Assembly (NCBI RefSeq): GCF_049860805.1 | Contig: NZ_CP187555.1 | Location: forward strand, 2,170,001 to 2,234,000 | Length of the DNA stretch: 64,000 nt | Direction of reading: 5' to 3' | Origin: Parabacteroides sp900760525 | GTDB taxonomy: Bacteria; Bacteroidota; Bacteroidia; Bacteroidales; Tannerellaceae | Shown here: piece by piece, positions 39,956 through 49,162 of the stretch | Layout of the letters: every line of letters starts with the position of its first letter | How positions within the stretch are numbered: the stretch's first letter is position 1 | Program-made: the position numbers and the translations under genes | Notes under the pieces: model-generated | The model's database searches: none | Seen by the model: the letters and a program-made list of their open reading frames with translations, nothing else | Told to the model about the DNA's origin: nothing

Positions 39956-40606
39956 ATGATTATACAGAAGAAGTCTTTGGCAGATATAGTAGCCGAACAG
40001 TTGAGACAACAGATTGCGGAAGGAATTTATACAATCGGGGATAAACTTCCGACCGAACCGGAGTTGATGAAAACGTTTAAAGTCGGAAGGTCGAGCATCC
40101 GTGAAGCGGTAAAATTGTTGGTAAATATGGGCGTTGTACAAGTCCGGCAAGGTTCGGGGACATTTGTCGCTGAAGCATCCGATGCGAAAGGAGGCAATAT
40201 AAATATGAATATTGCCGACCGGACGGAACTCGATGAAGTGAGGAAAATATTGGATATTGCAATTGTGGAGAAAGCCGTGGCACGAAGAACAGAAAAAGAT
40301 ATAGAACGAATGCAGTCCTCCCTTGAAGCCAGAAAAGTAAATGCAAAAAACGGCTTGTTGAAAGAATGTATCGAAGCCGATTTGAATTTTCATATCGCGA
40401 TTGCCGATGCCACCCACAATCGAATATTGGCAGATATTTACCGTTCTGCTTCCCTGCATCTGCTTTCGGAGTTCAATCGTATTTACGATGGTACGGATTG
40501 CTTCATAAATTCACAATCTTCTCATGAGAAGTTATCGAGATACATCATCGCTGGTGATTTGAAGAACGCCCGAAAGATGGCAACACAGATTGTAGAAGAA
40601 CCATAG
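39956..40606 (+). CDS. GntR-family regulator, FadR subfamily
   Basis: A 216-residue transcription factor. Residues ~5-70 form a winged helix-turn-helix ('LRQQIAEGIYTIGDKLPTEPELMKTFKVGRSSIREAVKLL', in pieces). Residues ~80-212 form an all-helical FCD ligand domain with 'DLNFHIAIADATHN' and a late His in 'SSHEKL', the usual metal-ligand residues. FCD regulators respond to acids or sugar acids. The Ogt gene follows 67 bp later in the same direction, but the target genes are unknown. The ATG is close behind a weak TATACTTTC promoter-like site. Confidence 0.88.
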   Translation: MIIQKKSLADIVAEQLRQQIAEGIYTIGDKLPTEPELMKTFKVGRSSIREAVKLLVNMGVVQVRQGSGTFVAEASDAKGGNINMNIADRTELDEVRKILDIAIVEKAVARRTEKDIERMQSSLEARKVNAKNGLLKECIEADLNFHIAIADATHNRILADIYRSASLHLLSEFNRIYDGTDCFINSQSSHEKLSRYIIAGDLKNARKMATQIVEEP

Positions 40607-40672
40607 GACGAGAAACAACTAAAAATAGAACAATCAAATGATAAAGAATGCAGAAAATGGCAACGAAAGATT

Positions 40673-41377
40673 ATGCACCGACCAACAATAAGTACGATGA
40701 AAACAAAAGAAAAGATAAAAGCGGATTGTCCGGCAAAACCTCAGGAAAAGAACATTGTGTTTTATGATACGCTTGAGGAAGCCTTACAAACCGGCTACAG
40801 GCCATGTAAAATATGTATGAAAGAATATTATAACAATAAACAGAACAATATGGAAACTATAAAGATTACACGGTATCAATCGCCCATGGGCGAGATGCTT
40901 GTCGGTTCTTACGGCGACAAGCTGTGTATTTGCGACTGGGCGGTGGAGAAACGGCGAGGTACGATAGACCGCCGCATACAACGACATCTGAATGCAAAAT
41001 ACGAAGAAGGGACTTCCGACATCATCGAACGGGCAATCGGGGAACTCGAAGAATATTTTGCCGGACATCGTAAGATATTCGACATTCCCGTTGTCTTTAC
41101 CGGCTCGGAATTTCAATGTTCCGTATGGGAAGAATTGATGAAAATACCTTATGGAACGACCATCTCTTATGGCGAGCTTGCCCGCCGCATCCATAACCCG
41201 AAGGCTGTGCGTGCAGTCGCATCGGCCAATGCCACCAATCCCATCTCTATCTTTGTTCCCTGCCACCGGGTAATCGGCAGCAATCATAAACTCACGGGAT
41301 ACGGAGGCGGCCTCGATACAAAAAAAGGATTATTGGAGTTGGAATGTTCTAAAACAGAAGGAATAGGGTTATGGTAG
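40673..41377 (+). CDS. Methylated-DNA-cysteine methyltransferase with incomplete Ada zinc domain
   Basis: A 234-residue frame. Residues ~60-230 are an Ogt/MGMT domain with the active-site 'FVPCHRVIGS' (Cys about 197) and 'YGELARRIHNPKAVRAVASANATNP', which repairs O6-alkylguanine by transfer to Cys. Residues ~15-55 resemble the second half of the Ada N-terminal zinc domain ('DCPAK', 'NIVFYDTLEEALQTGYRPCKIC'), with three of its four Cys; the first Cys, the methyl-phosphotriester acceptor, is absent. A start at the internal ATG (40850, 'METIKITRYQSPMG') would give a plain Ogt protein. The true start is unsure. Confidence 0.82.
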   Translation: MHRPTISTMKTKEKIKADCPAKPQEKNIVFYDTLEEALQTGYRPCKICMKEYYNNKQNNMETIKITRYQSPMGEMLVGSYGDKLCICDWAVEKRRGTIDRRIQRHLNAKYEEGTSDIIERAIGELEEYFAGHRKIFDIPVVFTGSEFQCSVWEELMKIPYGTTISYGELARRIHNPKAVRAVASANATNPISIFVPCHRVIGSNHKLTGYGGGLDTKKGLLELECSKTEGIGLW

Positions 41378-41458
41378 ATTCAATTTAATATACAAAAGTA
41401 CGAAAAGCGCCATTCATAAAGGCTTCGAGGTGGCATTTCGTTGGCTCTACCTCATAGA

Positions 41459-41540
41459 AAAACAAAGCGTAACGAACGCTGTTTCAGCAAATTCACTACG
41501 CTTTGTTCAAATTTGCAATTCCGCTATGCGTTTATTTTAG
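41459..41540. repeat. Imperfect direct repeat B flanking the GntR-Ogt genes
   Basis: Partner of the repeat near 39700 (see that entry). It also ends in GTTTATTTTAG. The rest of the 354-bp gap to the PFP gene shows no frame of interest. Confidence 0.5.
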
Positions 41541-41731
41541 AAAAGACATCCGATTTTATGGTTTGAATCATTTGAGCCATATCTTCCGAAGAGAAGATGT
41601 AAAACATGCAAATAATTTTGTTTATCTTCTGGCTTCAGGGAATAAAGAGCCTGTCCGGTAAAGATAAGAAATAGAGGTAAAGCCTGACGCCCTACCTCTA
41701 CATTTATAATCTATCTCGATATAGACTTGTC

Positions 41732-43378
41732 TTATTTAGCCTGTTCCAGCTGCAACGTCTTGGTCGGTTCGTCGCAAACTTCAGTCGGGCCGAAGTACTG
41801 GATAGGACCCGGATAAACATAGCTGGTTGTCATAGCCCATTCGTCGCGGTTGGCAGCGAATTTCTTGAAAGGAGCACCGTCGAGCTTAACCAGAGCTTTC
41901 TGGATAACCGGTTTCATTTCGCCGTGACGTTTTTCCATATTCATCATCATGGTTACAGGGATACCGCCTGCAATCCATTTGTCAGCCGGAGCTGTCGTGT
42001 TGCGTACGGAAGACATATAACCTGTCTTGCCGGCAGCGATCAAGCAAGAAGCCGTATAACCTAAAGAATAGCAGTAGTCGGCATCGTAGTTGGACGGAGC
42101 GGCGCAACGGCCTTCGTAGCCGAAGAAGTGGTGCTGTGCAGCGAACTTGCCGGCGTATTTGCCTTCCGCCTTCCATTCAGCCAACTTCTTGCCAACCATT
42201 TCAGACAGCAATTTTTCTGTTTCGATCAGAGAAACCTGTACGTTTCCGTGCGGGTCGCGATCTAAAGACAACTGACGTGCCACGCCTTCCGGCAGAGAGG
42301 CATATAAGTCGGAGTTTTCTTTTGTCAGTTTGCTGATGATGTAAGCACGCTGTTCGCTCTTCTTGATCATCTTGAATTCGGTATCGTGTTTAGCCAGGAA
42401 GTCGTTCAGTTCGGCGATCAGGCGTTTCATAGCCGGAACAAACTCGATCAGACCTTCGGGGATCAACACCGTACCGAAGTTGTTACCTTCGGCGGCACGT
42501 TTAGCCACGATTCCGGCGATGTAAGTCACGATATCGTCCAAAGACATGTTCTTTTCCTCAACTTCTTCGGAGATAATACAAATGTTCGGCTGAGTCTGCA
42601 AAGCGCATTCCAAAGCAATGTGGGAAGCCGAACGTCCCATCAACTTGATAAAGTGCCAGTATTTCTGTGCAGAGTTACAGTCGCGCTGGATGTTACCGAT
42701 AACTTCCGAATAAACCTTACAAGCCGTGTCGAAACCGAAAGAAGTTTCAATCTGCTCGTTCTTCAAGTCACCGTCGATCGTCTTCGGACAGCCGATTACC
42801 TGGACGCCGGCATTGATTGCCTTGTAGTATTCTGCCAGCACACAAGCATTCGTGTTGGAGTCGTCGCCACCGATGATAACCAGGGCCTTGATGTCCAGCT
42901 CTTTCAGGATTTCCAATCCCTTGTCGAACTGTTCTTTTGTTTCCAGTTTGGTACGACCTGAACCGATCATATCGAAACCGCCCGTGTTGCGGTATTCGTC
43001 GATAATGTCAGCCGTCAGTTCCATATATTTATGATCGATCAGACCACCGGGTCCCAGGATAAAGCCATACAGACGAGAAGCTGCGTTGTTAGCCTTGATA
43101 CCATCAAACAGGCCTGCAATCACGTTATGACCGCCAGGAGCCTGACCACCGGAAAGGATCACACCTACGTTCATGGCCGGCAGCGTTTTGCTTTCATTGT
43201 TTTTTTCAAAAGTAACAATCGGCATTCCGTACGTGTTCGGGAATAACTTTTTGATTTCGTCCTGATCGGCAACTGATTGTGTGTACTCACCATCTACGGC
43301 TTTTACAGCGCCTTTCAATGCAGCGGGTACCTTTGGCTGGTAAGCTGCTCTTGCAATTTGTAATGCACTTTTTGTCAT
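41732..43378 (-). CDS. pfp: Pyrophosphate-dependent phosphofructokinase
   Basis: A 548-residue long-form PFP. 'VILSGGQAPGGHNVIAG' is the phosphate-binding loop, 'IIGGDDSNTNA' the GGDD motif (Asp instead of Gly marks pyrophosphate as donor) and 'CPKTIDGDLKN' the catalytic segment with 'TID'. 'KYWHFIKLMGRSASHIALECALQ' is the MGR region. It makes fructose-1,6-bisphosphate from fructose-6-phosphate and PPi, reversibly, and is the usual glycolytic enzyme of Bacteroidales. It has its own promoter at 43431 and stands alone. Confidence 0.95.
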   Translation of the reverse strand: MTKSALQIARAAYQPKVPAALKGAVKAVDGEYTQSVADQDEIKKLFPNTYGMPIVTFEKNNESKTLPAMNVGVILSGGQAPGGHNVIAGLFDGIKANNAASRLYGFILGPGGLIDHKYMELTADIIDEYRNTGGFDMIGSGRTKLETKEQFDKGLEILKELDIKALVIIGGDDSNTNACVLAEYYKAINAGVQVIGCPKTIDGDLKNEQIETSFGFDTACKVYSEVIGNIQRDCNSAQKYWHFIKLMGRSASHIALECALQTQPNICIISEEVEEKNMSLDDIVTYIAGIVAKRAAEGNNFGTVLIPEGLIEFVPAMKRLIAELNDFLAKHDTEFKMIKKSEQRAYIISKLTKENSDLYASLPEGVARQLSLDRDPHGNVQVSLIETEKLLSEMVGKKLAEWKAEGKYAGKFAAQHHFFGYEGRCAAPSNYDADYCYSLGYTASCLIAAGKTGYMSSVRNTTAPADKWIAGGIPVTMMMNMEKRHGEMKPVIQKALVKLDGAPFKKFAANRDEWAMTTSYVYPGPIQYFGPTEVCDEPTKTLQLEQAK

Positions 43379-43430
43379 TTCTTAATCTGATTTATTTAGA
43401 AAGTATCTGATTCCTATATTAAAGGCGGTG

Positions 43431-43438
43431 CAAATATA
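43431..43438 (-). promoter_or_regulatory. pfp promoter -7 box
   Basis: The minus strand reads TATATTTG 53 bases before the pfp ATG. Confidence 0.6.
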
Positions 43439-43473
43439 GAAAATTTTCTTCAGCCATTCCAACCTGCGCATAT

Positions 43474-44226
43474 TTATTTCGACAAAGAATGTATGCTATT
43501 ATCAAGCAGCCTGTTCTCCTGAACAGGCCTAATCACATAAGTCAGTTCCTTGCCCGTCAATTCTAAATACATAAAACCGCTGGATAAGATGATTTCCATT
43601 TTATTATCAATCACGATATATCGATCATGATGGGTCAACAGTGAATCGTTCAAAGAAAAAGACCATTGAGAATTATACTTTTGCAGATCGGCAACAGCGC
43701 TATTATCCAAATGCTTCGAATGATAGACTAATTCTACTTTTTTGTTTGGCAAAATCAACTTCAAGACATCCTTACAGGCATTCAGGTATTGATCATACAG
43801 GCATATCTTTTTCGCATCCTGACATAGTGCTCTTATGTGCATAATCGCTTTATCCCTATGGACATTTCTATAAAAACAACCGGTGATATGGCTACTGATC
43901 TGATCGGACATGATATTGACATACGGATAATCCGTTCTATCATCACATAATATCAATTTATAGTCTGTCTTTCTTGCCAGTTCTTCCAAAGTCTGCTTTG
44001 TTAACCGGGCATATTTTAAAGAGTCATAAAGACTTTTCGACACACTATCGCCAATGCCGATATCATCTAATTGTCTGGTATTGGTCAGAAACTCGCCACA
44101 ACGAAATTTAAGCAAGTGCAAGATTATATCTTTATCATAGTCTTGATGCTCCTTAAACAAATAATATTGCTTATACAAAGTATCAGACAACACAAAACTG
44201 TATTTCCCCATATTATTCCATTTCAA
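43474..44226 (-). CDS. PLD-like (single HxRx4D motif) protein, third gene of candidate defence operon
   Basis: A 250-residue protein. The N-terminal ~100 residues are helical with no known domain. The C-terminal half looks like a phospholipase-D-type nuclease/hydrolase fold: 'KKICLYDQYLN' strand, then 'HHDRYIVIDNKMEIILSSGF' at about residues 199-218, a variant HxRx4D motif (His200, Arg202, Asp207; Lys is usual) with a Ser-Ser-Gly segment in the place of GSxN. Only one motif is present, so a dimer would be needed for activity, as in MIT_C and several bacterial PLD nucleases. It overlaps the ATPase gene by 14 bp. The function is inferred. Confidence 0.6.
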   Translation of the reverse strand: MKWNNMGKYSFVLSDTLYKQYYLFKEHQDYDKDIILHLLKFRCGEFLTNTRQLDDIGIGDSVSKSLYDSLKYARLTKQTLEELARKTDYKLILCDDRTDYPYVNIMSDQISSHITGCFYRNVHRDKAIMHIRALCQDAKKICLYDQYLNACKDVLKLILPNKKVELVYHSKHLDNSAVADLQKYNSQWSFSLNDSLLTHHDRYIVIDNKMEIILSSGFMYLELTGKELTYVIRPVQENRLLDNSIHSLSK

Positions 44227-45235
44227 GCAGTTCAGCTAAAGTAGCATCGAAGAAACCTTCCGGGAAGTCACGAGTAAACTTGCCATCCTCCTTAAAACCA
44301 AGTACAATAAACGGATTCTGGATGCCCTCTTTATATAAAATGGTTACATCATCTTTCAAAAAACGCTTTTTATAAATTTCATAACCGACCTTATATATAA
44401 GGTGTTCGCAATGTGTTTCTATGATTACCTGTATACCGGCTCTAACAATAAAGGCCAAGAATTCGCCTACCTTTGCCTGGCTGGCCGGATGAAGATGAAT
44501 TTCCGGATTTTCGATAAGAATAACATCATTCTTTTTTGCCCGCAAACACATGATCAACATTTTGGTAAGATAGCTTACGCCAGCTCCTAACTGGAAAGGC
44601 GAAATATTCCCCAGCCCGTCACTCTTATACTGGACTTCAACCACATCATCTAAACGGCGCTCTGTCTGCAACTCCGTCGGTATATCTAAAATATAAGACA
44701 ACCAATAATTCACCTGAGCTGATAAAGTATAAGAGGAATCGTCTTTAATCAATTCCGGCATTAAGGGATTAGACTTTTCCTTTTCAAATGAACCGACTAT
44801 ATACTCGCCGACTACACCTATTTTAAACTGTGGCGAAATTTTAGAATGCAACTCTGCCCCAATTCTATTGGCTGACAAATAGTATAAATTTTGTTCTATG
44901 TCGATCGGCATGCCGGCATCCTCTTCCGGAGGAAGAAAAACCAAAGAAAGTTCATTTGTTCCGTGATAGGAAATATGCACATTATCGACATCAATATCGA
45001 CCCTGACACTTTTTGCATTATAATATTTATTTCTAATTGCATCAAATGTCAGATTCACAATAGTATCCAGTAGAACCTGTCCATTTTTCCCTATCCTGCG
45101 AACAGGAAGTAATACCGACTGTATCAAACTTGACTTACCAGCAGAGTTAACACCCGTTACAATTGTAAAAGGCTTTATCTCCAGGTTCTCGTCATGAAGA
45201 CATTTATAGTCTTTTATTTGTATATGTTTTATCAT
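44213..45235 (-). CDS. AAA ATPase (AAA15/OLD-like, ABC-type), second gene of candidate defence operon
   Basis: A 340-residue ATPase. Walker A 'GVNSAGKSS' at residues 28-36, an ABC-signature-like 'SPFQLGAGVSYL' near 212-223, Walker B 'VILIENPEIHLHP' at about 238-250 and the switch 'IIETHCEHL' near 269-277. This is the set seen in DUF3696/AAA_15 proteins related to OLD and SMC-type ATPases. There is no TOPRIM domain, so it is not a GajA/OLD nuclease. It overlaps the DUF262 gene by 4 bp (ATGA) and the PLD-like gene by 14 bp. It probably acts as the energy or sensor module of the set. Confidence 0.85.
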   Translation of the reverse strand: MIKHIQIKDYKCLHDENLEIKPFTIVTGVNSAGKSSLIQSVLLPVRRIGKNGQVLLDTIVNLTFDAIRNKYYNAKSVRVDIDVDNVHISYHGTNELSLVFLPPEEDAGMPIDIEQNLYYLSANRIGAELHSKISPQFKIGVVGEYIVGSFEKEKSNPLMPELIKDDSSYTLSAQVNYWLSYILDIPTELQTERRLDDVVEVQYKSDGLGNISPFQLGAGVSYLTKMLIMCLRAKKNDVILIENPEIHLHPASQAKVGEFLAFIVRAGIQVIIETHCEHLIYKVGYEIYKKRFLKDDVTILYKEGIQNPFIVLGFKEDGKFTRDFPEGFFDATLAELLEME

Positions 45236-46389
45236 AACTGAATCCTATTTATTATTTTGTCCATTCGCTCAAACCTGAAAGAAACACTTGTAGTCGAGTC
45301 TATATTACCGGAAAAATAACCGGAATCATCAAACTCTTCCTTTACAGATTCTATATCCAGTATGAGTCTTGATGCCCATGTATAATCGATTTTCTCTGGA
45401 ACAAAAGAAAACAAATAACTTAATGCTTCAAAGAGGGGCATGTTTATAGGTCTTCTAATCCCATTTCCCGAAAAACGAAAACCATTTTCTCCTAAAAGAT
45501 CATAACTAATCTGCATACACTGAATAAATAGATTTTCATAACCTACAATCAATTCTTCAGGTGCATTATCATTCACATAAACCATAAAACGAGCCAGAAA
45601 ATCATCTATATCCCCTCGGTATTGGAGAACTGGAATATCTTTAAATTCTCCACGATGCAACATCATAAAGGCGATTGCCCGTAAAACGACATATTGGTCT
45701 TTCATCCTTTCTTTATTAATAGAACGCCCTGTTGCAATCAAAAACTCAGGAGAACAGCAAAGTCTATCCAACATCTGTGTGCAACGTCCACGGTATAAGG
45801 CATTCCTCATTTCCTGCTTATTCAACGGAGTTCCTCCTCGATTTACCCGGTCAAAGATATCATATTTTACCCGCTCAGGTGTCGGAGGTTGAATGATATA
45901 AAAAAGTAATTGAAAATCCTCGATCACTCCCTGTTGCTTCAAATCCAAATCCTCAAAACAACACCCATTAAACTGCTTTAATATTCTCAGATTATTCAAT
46001 TTGAACTTTCCTTCCAGAAAATCCAAAATAGCACTTATTCTTTGTCGTCCGTCGACAACTTGCTTCTTCCCATTCTTATCCTCAAACAAATACATTAATG
46101 GTATAGGAATTCCCATTAGGATCGATTCGATCAGTTCGGACTTCTGCCTCTGTTTCCAGACATCATGCCTCTGAAAATCCGGATCAATTATTAATTCTTT
46201 CCGCTTCAAACAAAGTGTATGCAAATGCATAATACTATATTGAGCCTTTTCCACCCTCACTTCGGCATTCGGATATATGGTATATGAATCATCTCCGTTT
46301 ATTGACAGATCGGCTTGTTCCACATCGCTAACCACATTTTCATCATTGTTTATTATTGATGCTTCATCTTTTATATCCATATTTCCCAT
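45232..46389 (-). CDS. DUF262 (ParB-like) protein, first gene of candidate defence operon
   Basis: A 385-residue protein. Residues ~50-170 form a DUF262 domain: 'DPDFQRHDVWKQRQKSELIESILMGIPIPLMYL' in parts, then 'VVDGRQRISAILDFLEGKF' with the motif D113-G-R-Q-R117 (DGQQR in most members), then 'DIFDRVNRGGTPLNKQEMRNALYRG'. DUF262 is a ParB/sulfiredoxin-type fold found in the GmrS part of GmrSD modified-DNA restriction enzymes, where it hydrolyses nucleotide. There is no DUF1524 HNH nuclease here. The C-terminal ~200 residues are helical. A start 9 nt downstream (MDIKDE) is possible. Confidence 0.85.
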   Translation of the reverse strand: MGNMDIKDEASIINNDENVVSDVEQADLSINGDDSYTIYPNAEVRVEKAQYSIMHLHTLCLKRKELIIDPDFQRHDVWKQRQKSELIESILMGIPIPLMYLFEDKNGKKQVVDGRQRISAILDFLEGKFKLNNLRILKQFNGCCFEDLDLKQQGVIEDFQLLFYIIQPPTPERVKYDIFDRVNRGGTPLNKQEMRNALYRGRCTQMLDRLCCSPEFLIATGRSINKERMKDQYVVLRAIAFMMLHRGEFKDIPVLQYRGDIDDFLARFMVYVNDNAPEELIVGYENLFIQCMQISYDLLGENGFRFSGNGIRRPINMPLFEALSYLFSFVPEKIDYTWASRLILDIESVKEEFDDSGYFSGNIDSTTSVSFRFERMDKIINRIQL

Positions 46390-46453
46390 ATATTTATCCT
46401 AATTTACGATTGAGTAATAGTCTTTAAATTAATAAAGAAATAAATGCTTCATG

Positions 46454-46461
46454 CAAAGATA
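46454..46461 (-). promoter_or_regulatory. Promoter -7 box of the DUF262 operon
   Basis: The minus strand reads TATCTTTG 65 bases before the first ATG. It lies between the DUF262 gene and the stop of the GH92 gene, so the operon need not depend on PUL transcription. Confidence 0.6.
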
Positions 46462-46498
46462 TTGAGATTTATCGGAAAATCGAATAGAAATCATTCAT

Positions 46499-48823
46499 TT
46501 ACTTGCTATCGGATTTCTGATAAAACATCGTTTTGCCCGGTAAAGACAATGAAGCCGGACGGGCGTCCGCCGAAACGGCACGCTTGTAGTTCGGCTTGTC
46601 GCTCATCACGAAATGAAGCGTGATGCCGGGTTGTACCTCTTCGTAAGTCAGATATGACTTGTCGTATTTCTTTCCGTTCACATACAAATCCTTGACATAG
46701 ACGTTCTCCTTCGACCAGTTTTCAGTTGTCATACGGATCTCTTTACCGTTACTCATCTCAATAGTTAGCGCTTCGACACAAGGTGAACCCACATTATATA
46801 TATTGCTGGAGGGAGCAACCGGATAGAAACCTGCGCAGTTGAACATATACCAGGCCGACATCTGGCCACAGTCGTCATTTCCACTCAGCGAACCCGGTTC
46901 GTTGCCATAAAAACGGTCTACGATCTCCCGAACCCACTTCTGGCATTTCCAGGGCTTGCCTAAATAGTTGTACAGATAGACGACATGGTGGCAAGGTTCG
47001 TTGCCGTGCCAGTAGCCGCCAATACGTCCCTGAATATCGTGCGCTCCGGGAATATCATCCGGCAGTTCGACCGTAAACAGTTCATCCAAACGTTTCTCGA
47101 ACCATTTTTTCCCTGCCAGATTGATATATCCCTGCACATCATGCGGGACCGTCCAGGTATATTGCATCGTAAAACCTTCGGTTATATCCCCCCAACCATT
47201 CACCGAACCCGGTCCCTGGTAGGCGATCGGGGCGAACGGTGTACGCCAGTTTCCCTTGCTGTCGCGGCCGCGCATATACTTCGTTTCCGGGTCGATCAAG
47301 GTCTGGTAAGAAAGGGAACGGTTCAGGAAATACCGATAATCGTCCGTCTTCCCCAAAGCTTTGGCGGCTTGTGCGATACAATAGTCGTCATAGGCATATT
47401 CCAATGTCTTGGAAACAGATTCGGCTTCCTTATCAAACGGCACATAACCATTCCGGATATAGTCCGGCAGACAGTCGTAATGTTCGTTCAAGGCAGTTGT
47501 TTTCATCGCCTCATACGCCCGCTCGTAATCAAACCCCTTTACACCTTTGACAATCATATCCGCCAAAACGGAAACCGCGTGATAACCGATCATGCACCAA
47601 GTCTCGTTCCCGTAAAAAGACCAGACCGGGAGCATCTTCTCCACGCTTTTGTCAAAGTGGGCCAGCATCGAATTGGCGATGTCGGCATTCACGTCCTGGT
47701 GCACCAGGTTGAACCAGGGATGTAAAGCCCGGTAGGTGTCCCACAAGGAAAAAGTCGTATAGTTGGTAAAGCCTTTCGCCTGCTCGATATTCTTGTCCAA
47801 GCCCCTGAAACTGCCATCCGCATCCTGGAAAATAAACGGATGGAGGGCGGCATGATAGGCAGAAGTATAAAACGTTTCCTTTGTCTTCCGCCCCGCGGTT
47901 ATCCGGTATTTTTGTAATTCCTTTTCCCACAGGTCCACGCCTTTCTCTCTGAGGCTGTCGAAGGTCAGTCCGTCCAGTTCCCGTATGTTCATCTTCGCCC
48001 CGGCAGTGCTGACGGAAGAAACGGCTGTTTTTACGATCACCTCATCCCCTTCCTCCGTTGCGAAAGAGAGACAGGCCATCAGGTTCTTCCCCCAGGCCTC
48101 GCGGTCACTTCTGAAGCGGGAAGTATTATAGATCACCGGCTTTTTGTCCTGCATAAAGCGTAAGCTTTCCAGCTTTTTGGAGAAGACGGCCGTAAAATAG
48201 ACGTGGCGTTCAGGCCCCCACCCTTTCACTAACTTATAACCTGTGATGGTCGAATCGTTTTCCATGCGCAGATTGGCCCATTCGCACGACTGCCACAGGG
48301 TATGGTTCATGTCGATCATGATAAATGACTTTTCTGATTCGGGATAGGTGAAACGGAACATTCCGCTCCGCAGGCCCGCCGTCATCTCCGCTTTCACGCC
48401 GTAGTCCTGCAAGCGGACGGCATAATAGTTCGGAGTGGCCTGCTCCTCATCGTGTGTGTACCGGGAGCGGTAGCCCTCATCGGGGTTCTCACGGCTTCCG
48501 GGTTCCAATTTCATCTCTCCGGTTCCGGGGATAAACAGGAAATCTCCCAAGTCGGGAATCCCTGTCCCGCTAAGGTGCGTCAGGCTGAAGCCCAGGATCG
48601 AAGTGTGGTTATATTTATAACCGGCAGCCGCATCATAGTATTTGGCATCCGTATCGGGGCTAATCTGGATCCCGCCGAAAGGGATCTGCGCCCCCGGATA
48701 CACATTGCCGTAACCATCCGTCCCGACCATCGGATTGACATATTCCGTCAACTTCTCATTCCGTGCCATGATAGAAAGCGCGAAGCACGACATGGCGATT
48801 AAAGTAGATATTCGTAGTTTCAT
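46499..48823 (-). CDS. GH92 alpha-mannosidase (third GH92)
   Basis: A 774-residue exported glycosidase. Signal peptide to about residue 20 ('LIAMSCFALSIMA'). The N-terminal beta-sandwich begins 'YVNPMVGTDGYGNVYPGAQIPFG', and the (alpha/alpha)6 barrel carries 'WHGNEPCHH' with the catalytic acid Glu609 and 'GNDDCGQMSAWYMF', whose Asp pair acts as base. GH92 enzymes invert and are calcium-dependent exo-alpha-mannosidases. This one keeps all canonical residues, so activity on alpha-1,2 or other mannosides is likely. A terminator and a palindromic repeat separate it from the other GH92 genes, but it lies in line with the PUL. Confidence 0.93.
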   Translation of the reverse strand: MKLRISTLIAMSCFALSIMARNEKLTEYVNPMVGTDGYGNVYPGAQIPFGGIQISPDTDAKYYDAAAGYKYNHTSILGFSLTHLSGTGIPDLGDFLFIPGTGEMKLEPGSRENPDEGYRSRYTHDEEQATPNYYAVRLQDYGVKAEMTAGLRSGMFRFTYPESEKSFIMIDMNHTLWQSCEWANLRMENDSTITGYKLVKGWGPERHVYFTAVFSKKLESLRFMQDKKPVIYNTSRFRSDREAWGKNLMACLSFATEEGDEVIVKTAVSSVSTAGAKMNIRELDGLTFDSLREKGVDLWEKELQKYRITAGRKTKETFYTSAYHAALHPFIFQDADGSFRGLDKNIEQAKGFTNYTTFSLWDTYRALHPWFNLVHQDVNADIANSMLAHFDKSVEKMLPVWSFYGNETWCMIGYHAVSVLADMIVKGVKGFDYERAYEAMKTTALNEHYDCLPDYIRNGYVPFDKEAESVSKTLEYAYDDYCIAQAAKALGKTDDYRYFLNRSLSYQTLIDPETKYMRGRDSKGNWRTPFAPIAYQGPGSVNGWGDITEGFTMQYTWTVPHDVQGYINLAGKKWFEKRLDELFTVELPDDIPGAHDIQGRIGGYWHGNEPCHHVVYLYNYLGKPWKCQKWVREIVDRFYGNEPGSLSGNDDCGQMSAWYMFNCAGFYPVAPSSNIYNVGSPCVEALTIEMSNGKEIRMTTENWSKENVYVKDLYVNGKKYDKSYLTYEEVQPGITLHFVMSDKPNYKRAVSADARPASLSLPGKTMFYQKSDSK

Positions 48824-48901
48824 ATTTAAATCGTATTACAAATTATGCAGGATAAATGATGATTTATGGGTGTGATGGAATGACATCGTTGTCGAAATGA
48901 T

Positions 48902-48995
48902 TGTCGTTTTGTAGGGGCAGGTTCTAAACCTGCCCGATATCGACAAATATACATGTTGCAATCGGGCGGGTTTAGAACCCGCCCCTACAACGACA
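48902..48995. repeat. REP-like palindromic element
   Basis: GTAGGGGCAGGTT.. and its near reverse complement ..GGGTTTAGAACCCGCCCCTAC enclose a ~25-bp centre. Each arm is itself a palindrome (GGCAGGTTctaAACCTGCC). GC-rich palindromes of the type 'GTAGGGGCGGGTTTAGAACC' are common in Bacteroidales genomes. It lies between two GH92 genes. Confidence 0.65.
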
Positions 48996-49040
48996 CCTTA
49001 AATATACCAATAAATCATCATTTACCATTTATTTAAAATA

Positions 49041-49078
49041 AAAAGGACTATCTGAAACAAGATCCAAATAGCCCTTTT
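49041..49078 (-). terminator. Terminator after the second GH92 gene
   Basis: The minus strand reads AAAAGGGCTAT, a 16-base loop, ATAGTCCTTTT, followed by T-rich sequence. It ends the susC-to-GH92 transcript, so the last GH92 gene (46499-48823) probably has its own promoter. Confidence 0.65.
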
Positions 49079-49162
49079 GATTATAGTTAGGCTGAAAGTG
49101 CTATTATAATTAAGTGCTTATGTTAATATGAATGCTTCCAGCTAATCTATATATATTCTTGT

